Of a stretch of DNA of 64,000 bases, positions 51,582-59,444 are shown piece after piece. The translations under genes and the position numbers were made by a program. The DNA comes from an uncultured Bacilli bacterium. GTDB lineage: Bacteria; Bacillota_I; Bacilli_A; RF39; UBA660. The notes beneath the pieces were generated by a model. The model did not search any database and was not told where the DNA came from. It saw only the letters and a program-made list of their open reading frames with translations. Numbering within the stretch: the stretch's first letter is position 1; each line of letters opens with the position of its first letter. Location: assembly GCA_910589375.1 (NCBI GenBank), contig CAJUTK010000002.1, forward strand, positions 124,001-188,000, read 5' to 3'.

Positions 51582-52032
51582 AAATAATTCACCTTCAGTT
51601 TGTTATTTTATCATATATATAATTAATTTCAAAGTATTACTAAGATTGTATAAATTTTGATATAAAATATAAATTTGCGTTTTCTCATTGATGCACCTCC
51701 TTTTCTTAGGGAGATACTTCTAATTGCTTATTAATTGAATTCTTATTTTAAGTTCTTCGTCAATAGGTACTTCTTTAGTCGTAATATTCAACATAAGCAA
51801 TCCATCCTTTTTTTGAACGGATGATTTATATACACAAAAAAATCTATCTTTCGATAGAATTTATATATCAAACTCAGAAAAGTTCTAAGCAAATTCCCTA
51901 ATGGAGCCATAGTTTGTTAGGTTCTGAACATTTAACAAATATAAAATTCATAATTACTTGATAAATTAATTTTATCTTATATATATGAAAAAGTAAAGAG
52001 AAATGGTATAATAAACGGCAAGAGGTGACATT
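51582..52032. other. Intergenic region with two tiny ORFs, hairpins and a tRNA-like repeat
   Basis: On the minus strand: a terminator-like hairpin (ttctatc/gatagaa, T7, 51838-51861), an ORF of 24 codons at 51794-51720 (starts MLNITTKEVPIDEELK) and one of 19 codons at 51688-51629 with a very strong SD (aaaggaggtg), all leading toward the HEPN gene. On the plus strand the repeat atggagccatagtt lies at 51901 and the TATAAT of the next gene at about 52008. Confidence 0.45.
51901..51914 (+). repeat. Short tRNA-like direct repeat, copy 2
   Basis: Same orientation as copy 1 at 49251, 2,650 bp away. The bases after it can also pair as a D-arm (gttt/gaac). The two copies bracket the wHTH-like and HEPN genes. 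Confidence 0.4.
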
Positions 52033-53943
52033 ATGGATACTCAATTAGAAATACAATTTGAAGAAAATTTTTTGTATAGAAATAATAGAAATATAACAAC
52101 TAGGTTCGATATTGCTTTGACAGAATTAATTGCCAATGCATGGGATGCTGGTGCTACTAAAGTAGATATAAATATTCCAAATGATTATCACGAAGAATTA
52201 ACTATTGAAGATAACGGTACTGGAATGAGTTTAGAAGAAATAAAGAAAAGATGGTTGACTCTTGGATATAATAGATTAAAACATCAAGGTATAGATGTTA
52301 TATTTCCAGAAGATGTCAAAGATAAAAAAAGAATTGCTTATGGGCATAATGGTATTGGTAGACATAGTATGTTTTGTTTCAATAATAACTATCAACTTGA
52401 AACATGGAAAAATAATCAATGTACTAAATGTGATGTCGCGCTTTCAGACGGAGACAGTGCTTTTAAGTTAACTAATGTAGAGGAAAGTCAAAAATTTGGT
52501 CACGGTACTAAGTTAAGTGTTTTTGTAACTCAAAATTTACCAAATATTAATGATTGCAAGCAAATTTTATCTGCCAGATATTTATATGACCCAGAATTTG
52601 AGATTTGTATTAATGGTGATATTGTACAATTGGATGATCATAAAGGTCTTATTAATAAAGAAACAGTAGAAATAGATGGAATAAAATTAGAAATGTATGT
52701 AATAAACTCTCATGTAAGTGGATCTAAATCTGTTTATCATGGTATTGCTTTTTGGGTTGGAAATAGATTAGTAGGGAGTCCTTCTTGGGAACTTGGCGAC
52801 AGAATGATAAGAGATGGACGTACAAGACTTGCAAAAACTCATACTGTTATTGTCAAAAGTGATGATTTGATTGATGAAGTACAACCAGATTGGACAGGAT
52901 TTTATGATTCTGAATTAATGAAAAAGGTTTATGATGCTGTTGCAGAATATGTTAACAAAATTATTAGACAGATTTTTAGTTCCAAGATTGAAGAAACTAA
53001 AACAGAGACAGTTAGAGCTAATAGAAATGATATAGAAGCACTTTCACCATATTCACAATATGAAATAGCTAACTTTGTTGATAATTTGGTGGAATCTCAA
53101 CCCGAAATATCACAAGAAAATTTAAACAATGCTGTGGGTGCTCTTATAAACATTGAAAAATCTAAAAGTGGAAAAAGTTTATTGGAAAAATTATCTAGTT
53201 ATTCGGAGGAAGATATTGAATCATTAAATAAACTGTTAGATAATTGGGATATAAAAGATATTTTAAAGACAATTGATGAAATAGATAATAGAATTTTAGT
53301 AATAGAAGCAATTAGTAGACTATGTAGTCAAAAGGATACAGATGAGTTACATACCCTTCATCCTCTAATTGCTCAAGCTAGGTGGTTGTTTGGTCCAGAA
53401 TACGACTCTGAAATGTATGTTTCTAATCGTACTTTGAAAACTATAGTAAGAGATTTATTAAAAGGAAAAGGATATAAAGAACTTTTAGAAGAAAATAGAA
53501 GACCAGATTTAATATTTTTCGATATGTCTACCATAGTTCCATTTTATTTTGAAGATTTTAATGAAAAAACTAATCTTCAAGAAGTAAAAAAAATATTAAT
53601 AATTGAGTTAAAAAAAGGTGGATATAAAATTGGAGAAGAAGAGATGAATCAGGCAAAATCTTATGCAAATGCTTTAAAATACTCTGAATCATTTACTGGA
53701 GATTATAAAATAATATCTTATGTTGTAGGAGATACTGTTGAATCTAAAATGGATTCTTATATTGAATCATCTAATATTTATATAACCGCATGTACTTATA
53801 ATCAATTAGTATCAACAGCTAATAGGAGAATGTTTTCTTTAAGAAAGCACTTGAAGGAAAGATATGATAATATGGAAACTGAGAATATAGTAAATAAGGT
53901 TTTAAAAGAACCAAAACAAGGAGCATTAGAATTTGATAAATAA
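52033..53943 (+). CDS. GHKL ATPase fused to a PD-(D/E)XK-like nuclease, putative defence protein
   Basis: 636 residues. N-terminal GHKL ATPase like that of MutL/MORC: ELIANAWDAGATKVDI (N box), IEDNGTGMSLEEI (G1) and GHNGIGRHSMF (G2). After a helical middle part, residues 470-600 contain RPDLIFFD and, about 40 residues on, ILIIELKKGG: the D...ExK spacing of a PD-(D/E)XK nuclease, with a later Gln-rich helix MNQAKSYANAL. ATPase-driven DNA cleavage is a reasonable reading. MORC-like GHKL proteins are known from restriction-type systems. SD gaggtgac; own TATAAT. Confidence 0.7.
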   Translation: MDTQLEIQFEENFLYRNNRNITTRFDIALTELIANAWDAGATKVDINIPNDYHEELTIEDNGTGMSLEEIKKRWLTLGYNRLKHQGIDVIFPEDVKDKKRIAYGHNGIGRHSMFCFNNNYQLETWKNNQCTKCDVALSDGDSAFKLTNVEESQKFGHGTKLSVFVTQNLPNINDCKQILSARYLYDPEFEICINGDIVQLDDHKGLINKETVEIDGIKLEMYVINSHVSGSKSVYHGIAFWVGNRLVGSPSWELGDRMIRDGRTRLAKTHTVIVKSDDLIDEVQPDWTGFYDSELMKKVYDAVAEYVNKIIRQIFSSKIEETKTETVRANRNDIEALSPYSQYEIANFVDNLVESQPEISQENLNNAVGALINIEKSKSGKSLLEKLSSYSEEDIESLNKLLDNWDIKDILKTIDEIDNRILVIEAISRLCSQKDTDELHTLHPLIAQARWLFGPEYDSEMYVSNRTLKTIVRDLLKGKGYKELLEENRRPDLIFFDMSTIVPFYFEDFNEKTNLQEVKKILIIELKKGGYKIGEEEMNQAKSYANALKYSESFTGDYKIISYVVGDTVESKMDSYIESSNIYITACTYNQLVSTANRRMFSLRKHLKERYDNMETENIVNKVLKEPKQGALEFDK

Positions 53944-53990
53944 ATCTTTAATGCAATTATGTAGAAAACCTATAAATATAATAGGTTCTT

Positions 53991-54571
53991 TTATATTACT
54001 ATTTTATTATGCTTAATCTTTTTTGCTCTTTGAAGTGCTAACTTGTAGTTTTCTAGTTCTTTTAAATAAGATTTTCTAAAATATTTTTCATTAAGCCATT
54101 TAACACCTTCAGATTTTACATAAACTTTTCCATCCTTAGTGTATTTTAAAGGATAAGAAAAGTGTTGTTGCATTCGATAAGTTGCTACTCCGATAGAATT
54201 TTTACTTTTTCCAAAATATTCTCTTAAATCGTATAGTGAAATATCTTCGTAATGTATTTCACTATGCTCTAGTTTAAATTCTTGTTCAAGTCTTAATATT
54301 TGTTTTTCAAAGAATGCTATTTCTAAATCTAAATAATAACCATTCTTATTAAAATAAACTTCTTCTAAATATTCCACCAATTCAAGATTTAAGTAAAGAC
54401 AAATTTGATCGTTTATGGGATGTCTTAGGTAAGTCCAATCTTCAAGCGGATGTCGTTTATAAATCTTCTTAATTATTTTCTTTAAATCATCATAAGTTAA
54501 GTTATATTTTTTTTAGGTATAGTAATTATCTTGCCATTTAAATTCCATTTATTTTCTCTTTTCTTTTGACT
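53991..54571 (-). pseudogene. Frameshifted gene of unknown function from a mobile element
   Basis: The intact 3' part (53991-54380, TTG-initiated at best) reads VEYLEEVYFNKNGYYLDLEI onward. Coding-quality sequence continues upstream in the same frame (YNLTYDDLKKIIKKIYKRHP, LEDWTYLRHPINDQICLYL) to a run of eight T (54507-54514); beyond it the frame shifts by one (NKWNLNGKIITIPKK). Nine bases in the run would join the two. No start codon is visible upstream. Helical and basic; family not recognised. Converges on the GHKL-nuclease gene. Confidence 0.55.
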
Positions 54572-54642
54572 TTAAGACTTTGAGGTTACTTAATATATAA
54601 AAACAAACTATCAAGCATGGTGTCTACACACCCATTTTCTTG

Positions 54643-54659
54643 TTAGGGGACACCCCTAA
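54643..54659. other. oriT-like hairpin
   Basis: Perfect stem ttagggg/cccctaa with loop aca, the strongest GC patch in this AT-rich part, followed by gacccg and tctccgacggatc. Such hairpins next to conserved flanks are typical of nick regions of mobilizable elements. No relaxase gene is in the window. Confidence 0.35.
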
Positions 54660-54716
54660 GACCCGTTAAAATTAGTCTCCGACGGATCAATTTTTTTCAT
54701 AAAATTGATAAATATT

Positions 54717-54902
54717 TTAATTATTTTTTATATATTTATTACTTATTTCTTCTGACATTTCAAACATTTTTTGAATATCTTTTTTAAAATTTTTATTCTT
54801 TAATAATATTTCTAATATAAGAAAACTTGATATATCTTTTGCGTTTTCTTTAAAATACTCTAATACTTGTGGTACGACTATTTCAAAGAAATAATTGATA
54901 AT
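54717..54902 (-). CDS. Small protein, possible non-AUG start
   Basis: About 61 residues: IINYFFEIVVPQVLEYFKEN, then KDISSFLILEILLKNKNFKK and EEISNKYIKNN. A very strong SD (aaaggaggtg) ends 4-8 bases before ATT 54902 and ATC 54899, with no ATG. The longer TTG-started frame (54947) overlaps the terminator of the upstream gene, so it is unlikely. Amphipathic helices. Function unknown; downstream of the dipeptidase in the element remnant. Confidence 0.4.
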   Translation of the reverse strand: MINYFFEIVVPQVLEYFKENAKDISSFLILEILLKNKNFKKDIQKMFEMSEEISNKYIKNN

Positions 54903-54920
54903 CTTCACCTCCTTTCGAGC

Positions 54921-54947
54921 AACAAAAAAGAGCAATTTCTTGCTCAA
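54921..54947 (-). terminator. Terminator after the dipeptidase gene
   Basis: Minus strand: gagcaa/ttgctc stem with gaaa loop, then T6. Confidence 0.75.
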
Positions 54948-54973
54948 GTTACAATATTTGAAATTTTTAGCAA

Positions 54974-56344
54974 TTAGATTTTATTATATTCAATCAAAGT
55001 TTCTTTTAGCCAATTATATACTCTTTCAGTAGAAGAAATACTTACCTGCTCATTAATAGAATGACAATTATCTATAGTAGGGGCAATTGTACATATATCT
55101 AAATCAGCAATATTTTTTGATAAAATTCCACCTTCCATACAAGCATGAACTTTTTTAATAGTTGTTTCTTTTTTATATAATTTTTTGTAAGTATCTTCTA
55201 AAAATTTTCTTATCATTGAATTTTCCTTAAATGGAAAAAATGGTTTCTTTGCATCAATAATCATTTCAAATCCATATTGTTTGGTTAGTAATTCTAATTC
55301 GTTTAATTGCATTTCTTCTTTTGTTAAATCAGAACTTCTAATGCTATATTTTATTTCAATAATGTTGTTTAAAATAGATATTTTACCAATATTTGTTGAT
55401 AATAAAGGGAAGTTGTCATCTTGATAAGTTTCTAATAATCCATATTTTATTTTAGATATAAATTCAACTATATCTTTACTTTCTTTAATAGAATTTAAAG
55501 AATCACTTTTTTCTAAATTTAATATTATATTAGAATCTTCGTAACTCAATTTTAATTCAATATTATCTAATTTTCTTTGTAATAATTCTATATTTTCATT
55601 AGAAGTAAATATAACATAACCTTCACTAGGGATAACATTATCTCGTTTACCAAATTGAATATCTACTATTTCTTTATAATCTAATTCATTTAATAATTTT
55701 ATAGCCAATTTTATTGCATTACATCTATTTTTATCAATATCATCGCCAGAATGTCCACCTTTTAAACCACTAATTGATAATTTATAGGCGTTACAATTTG
55801 CAGTTTCATAATTAATTTTTTTATTTAATGTTATAGAGCACATACCTGCACTTGATGCCTCAATATCTGCTTCTTTTATTCCGTCTAAACTAATTAGAGT
55901 TTTGCCAGTTAATAAAGAGTAATCAAAGTTACTTGCTCCTAACATAGTTGTTTCTTCTTGTGTAGTGATTATTACTTCAATATTTGGCATATTTTCTTTT
56001 TCTTGTAAAATTGCAAGAATAATTGCAATTCCAATACCATCATCTGCCCCTAATGAAGTGTTTTTTGATTTATAATAATCTCCATCAATATAAAAAGGGA
56101 TTCCTTTGTTATCAAAATCATAATCATCTGTTGATACACAAACCATATCTGAATGTGCCTGTAAAATAATAGTTTTATTAGAATTATTATCCTTTTTTAA
56201 GAATACTGTATTATATTTTCCTAAGTTATATTCAATATTGTTTTCTTTGGCATAATTAATTAAATAATTAGCTATTTTATCTTCTTTTCCAGATTCTCTT
56301 GGAATCTTCATAATTTCTTCAAAATATTCTAAAGTGCTTTTCAT
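54974..56344 (-). CDS. pepD: M20 aminoacyl-histidine dipeptidase (PepD-like)
   Basis: 456 residues. Zinc dipeptidase of the M20C type, cytoplasmic. Ligands and catalytic residues: LQAHSDMVCV (His plus catalytic Asp), SLGADDGIGIAI (bridging Asp), TTQEETTMLGA (Glu pair), LDGIKEAD, and the C-terminal His in VHACMEGGIL. The substrate-recognition GLKGGHSGDDI is also typical. SD ggaggt; its ATG overlaps the stop of the YbaK remnant by one base. Cargo gene in the element remnant, coding sequence intact. Confidence 0.88.
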   Translation of the reverse strand: MKSTLEYFEEIMKIPRESGKEDKIANYLINYAKENNIEYNLGKYNTVFLKKDNNSNKTIILQAHSDMVCVSTDDYDFDNKGIPFYIDGDYYKSKNTSLGADDGIGIAIILAILQEKENMPNIEVIITTQEETTMLGASNFDYSLLTGKTLISLDGIKEADIEASSAGMCSITLNKKINYETANCNAYKLSISGLKGGHSGDDIDKNRCNAIKLAIKLLNELDYKEIVDIQFGKRDNVIPSEGYVIFTSNENIELLQRKLDNIELKLSYEDSNIILNLEKSDSLNSIKESKDIVEFISKIKYGLLETYQDDNFPLLSTNIGKISILNNIIEIKYSIRSSDLTKEEMQLNELELLTKQYGFEMIIDAKKPFFPFKENSMIRKFLEDTYKKLYKKETTIKKVHACMEGGILSKNIADLDICTIAPTIDNCHSINEQVSISSTERVYNWLKETLIEYNKI

Positions 56345-56892
56345 TAATTTACCTCCTTTGCTAAATTTTCTAAAATTTCTACATTTTTTAGCTTTAATAA
56401 ATACTTACTCGGTAATGAAAGTTTTGACTTCTGTAACCCACTTCCACAGATAATTCTATCTACTTCCATTACCTTAGGATCAATAAAAATATTCCATTCT
56501 TGCGGCAATTCAATAGGATTTATACTACCATATTCCATTTTTGTTTATTCTAATACATATTCCAGTGGTGCAACAGATACCATTCTTGAATTAGTATATT
56601 TTCTTACTGTAGATGGCATATTATATTTGAATCCTGTTGGTACAAGAAGAGCAACATAACTCTTATTTTCACTTCTTTTACATTCACAAATTAAACAATT
56701 TATTCCAGTTTTTATATCAATATTATAATGTTCACATAGCTTAATGCCATCCATATACTCTGGATTTATTTCAGCTACCAAAATATTTTTTTGTTCTTCT
56801 TTTGAAAATAAATTGCTTATAGAGTTATAAGTAGTTTCCGCAATTAAATTTTTGTTCTCTTCAATATCTTTAAAATTCAAATTATTATCCAT
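56344..56892 (-). pseudogene. YbaK-like aminoacyl-tRNA deacylase split by one in-frame stop
   Basis: Two ORFs in the same frame (56892-56545 and 56538-56344) make one YbaK/EbsC-type protein. The first starts MDNNLNFKDIEENKNLIAET, holds KLCEHYNIDIKTGINCLICE and VRKYTNSRMVSVAPLEYVLE, then TAA at 56547-56545, then TKMEYGSINPIELP, IICGSGLQKSKLSLPSKYLL. The order MEYGxIxPIxLP and GSGxxxSKLxLP is the family's normal C-terminus. A TTA-to-TAA change would explain the stop. YbaK proteins edit mischarged tRNAs. SD aaagga. Internal restart at the second Met is possible. Confidence 0.75.
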
Positions 56893-56944
56893 ATTTAAAA
56901 TCCTTTCATTTAATAAGTTTACAACTAACATAATTATACACTAT

Positions 56945-58673
56945 TTATACATTTATTGATAGTAAGGTTAGTGATTCTTTTTCAAGTTTATGTTTTTTCT
57001 TATTAGGGACTATTTGTAGAATATTATTATTTTTAATGTCATCAATACTTAATAATTCTTTATCAATAGTCGTAGAATTAATATTATAAAATTCACTTAA
57101 AGATTTTATATAATCATTGATTTGTTCTTTTGTTTTTTCATTAGATAAAATAATATCTTGTTCGTCGAGATTTACAATTATCTCAAAGCAATCTTTACGA
57201 AATAGGTAACCAAAATTTTCTAATTCTTTACTATTAATATTTATGTTTTTAATTATGATTTCATCTTTTTCTTTATTAACTTCAATAGTATCAATGTATT
57301 TGTTGATAAGCTCATGTTTTTGTTCTTTGGTTAGTTTGTTCCATAAACCATTCTTTCTAACATAGTAAGATTTATATTTTAATTTCTCTATTTCTTTTAG
57401 AGTACTAACTAATCTTATATCATTTCGGTGGTCTAAGTTTTTATTAGAAAATTGTAAATCTTTTAATTTAAATTCAATATCTTGTTTTTGATTAGTTATA
57501 TTATCTAATTCATCTTGAAATATTTTAAGTTCAATATTTTCTTTAACAAATGCCGTTTTAATTCGTTGCTCCTGAGCATTTAATTCTTTTAACATTTTGT
57601 TATATCTCTTCATTTCACTTTCAATATTTTGGTTTAAAAATGGTTTAAAAGTATTATCAATAAGCAGAAAATAATCTAGCATATCGTTTAGAAATAGCAT
57701 AATTTTATCTTCTAATTTATTTTCGCTGATTGTCATTCCACAGTTATTGCATTGATAATAAATATACTTTCTTTTACTCTTAGAAGAACAAGAAGCACCT
57801 CCCATAATTTTATGACAATGGGAACAAACAACACTTTGCATGAAGATATAAGTATATTTTCGCTTATAATTTTTTTGATTCTTTTCTTTTTGTTTTTGAA
57901 CTATTTCAAATGTTTTCTTATCAATAATGGCAGGGCATACATCTTCAAATAGGATTGTTTCTTCATCTTTAATTCGCTTCTTATGTTGATATGATCCTAT
58001 ATAAATATAATTAGATAACATATTATCAATAGTTATTGTTCGCCAATTTTTATTTAATACTTTTTCTTCATTAAAGGTTTTAACAATAGAGCAAACTGAA
58101 CTTCCTTTTACATATAAATCAAAGATTCTTTTAACAACTTCACTTTCTAAATCATTAATAATAAGTTCTTTGTTTATCTTGTCATATCCTAAGGGTGCTT
58201 TTCCACTAAAATGACCTTTTTTTACCGCACCAGTTAAGCCAAATTTAGTTCTTTCACTTGTTCTTTCTATTTCTAATTGAGCAAGTATTGTAAGCATTCT
58301 AATAAAGAATTTACAATTAGCAGTTTCAGTATTAATTTCTTCTGCTACACTTTCTAAACTACAATGATATTCTTCAAGCAGGGAACATATTGTTTCTAAA
58401 TCTTTGATAGAACGAGTGTCTATCCAGTTTGTAAACAATGATTTTGTTTATTTTGCCATCTTTCCTATCTTGAATCATTTCTTGGAACTTTGGTCGATTC
58501 GTATTTTTAGCAGATACACCTTCTTCACGATAGAGTTTATAAATCTCATAATCCTTAAAATCACATAGTTTTCGTAGTTTATCTTCTTGTTCATCTAAAC
58601 TATGTCCAAATCTACTTTGATCCTCTGTTGAAACACGAGGATATAAGCCAACTACAATTTTTTCGTTTTTCAT
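56945..58673 (-). pseudogene. Large serine recombinase with frameshift
   Basis: Two overlapping ORFs form one recombinase of about 575 residues. The resolvase domain starts at ATG 58673 (SD aaaggag): GLYPRVSTEDQ with the catalytic Ser, HSLDEQEDKL, YREEGVSAKNTNRP, then VYKLDR. There the frame breaks at about 58416-58420, where LTRSIKDLETI should follow; the other frame resumes with TRSIKDLETICSL, KFGLTGAVKKGHFSGKAPLGY, a zinc ribbon (CSHCHK...CNNCG) and a coiled coil. Such enzymes integrate and excise mobile elements. Two bases lost (or one gained) inactivate it, unless recoded. Confidence 0.8.
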
Positions 58674-58702
58674 TCCATTCTCCTTTCTTATTTTTAACAC
58701 GA

Positions 58703-58730
58703 AAAAACACAAGAGAATTTCCCTTGTGCA
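58703..58730 (-). terminator. Terminator upstream of the recombinase
   Basis: Minus strand: gcacaaggga/tctcttgtg hairpin and T6. It insulates the element from leftward host transcription. Confidence 0.7.
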
Positions 58731-58862
58731 TTAAAGATAAGACCTAATTTTTACTACTATACCATAATACCACATTTTAAGCGGAAGGTAAACGGAAACT
58801 GAAAACAAATTTATACCTATTTTGCCCAGTATTTATAAGGACTTGCAGAAATTTTAAAAAAT

Positions 58863-59153
58863 TTATTTTTCTAGCATTTTCAAAATCAAAAATTTTATTG
58901 TATCTATAGTTACATTTTGCATGTTTGTTTTATCATAAAGAGTAGGATTATTTTCATAATTAATCAATGCAAAATAACTATCATTATTACTTATAATTAT
59001 TTGATGTGGTTCATGTATAGTTAAATTTGTATTTTCAAAATGAATATATTTACCACCAATAAAATCAATATGTAGCTTTGAAATATCTTTTAACTTTAAA
59101 ATCTTATCTTTAATAGAAGAGGGAAACTCTAATTGTTTTATGGATACTTTCAT
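58863..59153 (-). CDS. Small protein of unknown function
   Basis: 96 residues from the ATG at 59153, set by SD ggaggttgg. Sequence MKVSIKQLEFPSSIKDKILK, IDFIGGKYIHFENTNLTIHE, ending DTIKFLILKMLEK. A small alpha/beta protein without recognisable motif. It lies downstream of tRNA-Gly, separated by a terminator, and just outside the recombinase, so it may mark the host side of the element junction. The 189 bp between it and the recombinase hold only a terminator and candidate att sequence. Confidence 0.5.
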   Translation of the reverse strand: MKVSIKQLEFPSSIKDKILKLKDISKLHIDFIGGKYIHFENTNLTIHEPHQIIISNNDSYFALINYENNPTLYDKTNMQNVTIDTIKFLILKMLEK

Positions 59154-59176
59154 GAGCCAACCTCCTTCCAAGCATG

Positions 59177-59212
59177 AAAAAAGTCCATAATATCAAATAT
59201 TATGAACTTTTT
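59177..59212 (-). terminator. Terminator of tRNA-Gly
   Basis: Minus strand: aaaaagttcataatatt/aatattatggactttttt hairpin, T6 tail. A second hairpin ccgaac/gttcgg lies between it and the tRNA. Confidence 0.8.
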
Positions 59213-59254
59213 CTATCTAACCGAACTCTTTAAGTGTTCGGGTAATTCCAACAA

Positions 59255-59328
59255 TGGAGCGGGTGATGGGAATCGGACCCACGTTATCAGCTTGGAAGGC
59301 TGGAGTTCTACCATTGAACTACACCCGC
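59255..59328 (-). tRNA. tRNA-Gly (anticodon UCC)
   Basis: 74 bases including encoded CCA. Acceptor GCGGGTG/CACCCGC, D-arm with GTTC/GAAC, anticodon loop CTTCCAA giving UCC, T-arm GTGGG/CCCAT. Two oddities: C27-A43 is mismatched at the top of the anticodon stem, and the T-loop reads TCCGATT, so position 55 is C where nearly all tRNAs have U (pseudouridine). Confidence 0.93.
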
Positions 59329-59444
59329 ATCAGACATTTCTAATTATACGTATTATTTTTTATTTTGTCAATACCAAAATAAAAAAATTTGACTGTATCT
59401 AAAAATGTGCTATAATACAATGGATTTTGAAGGGGAGATGCGGT

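Noticed and set aside
54717..54947. TTG start at 54947 for the small element gene
   Set aside because: It would place the 5' end within the terminator hairpin of the dipeptidase gene and put the strong SD inside the coding region.
59219..59240. ccgaac...gttcgg as a LexA box beside tRNA-Gly
   Set aside because: The spacing between the arms is nine bases instead of four, and it lies downstream of the tRNA; it is better read as part of the tRNA 3' trailer hairpin.
59202..59402. ORF of 66 codons across tRNA-Gly
   Set aside because: The peptide GDGNRTHV is the usual artefact of translating a tRNA antisense strand; the tRNA is the real feature.
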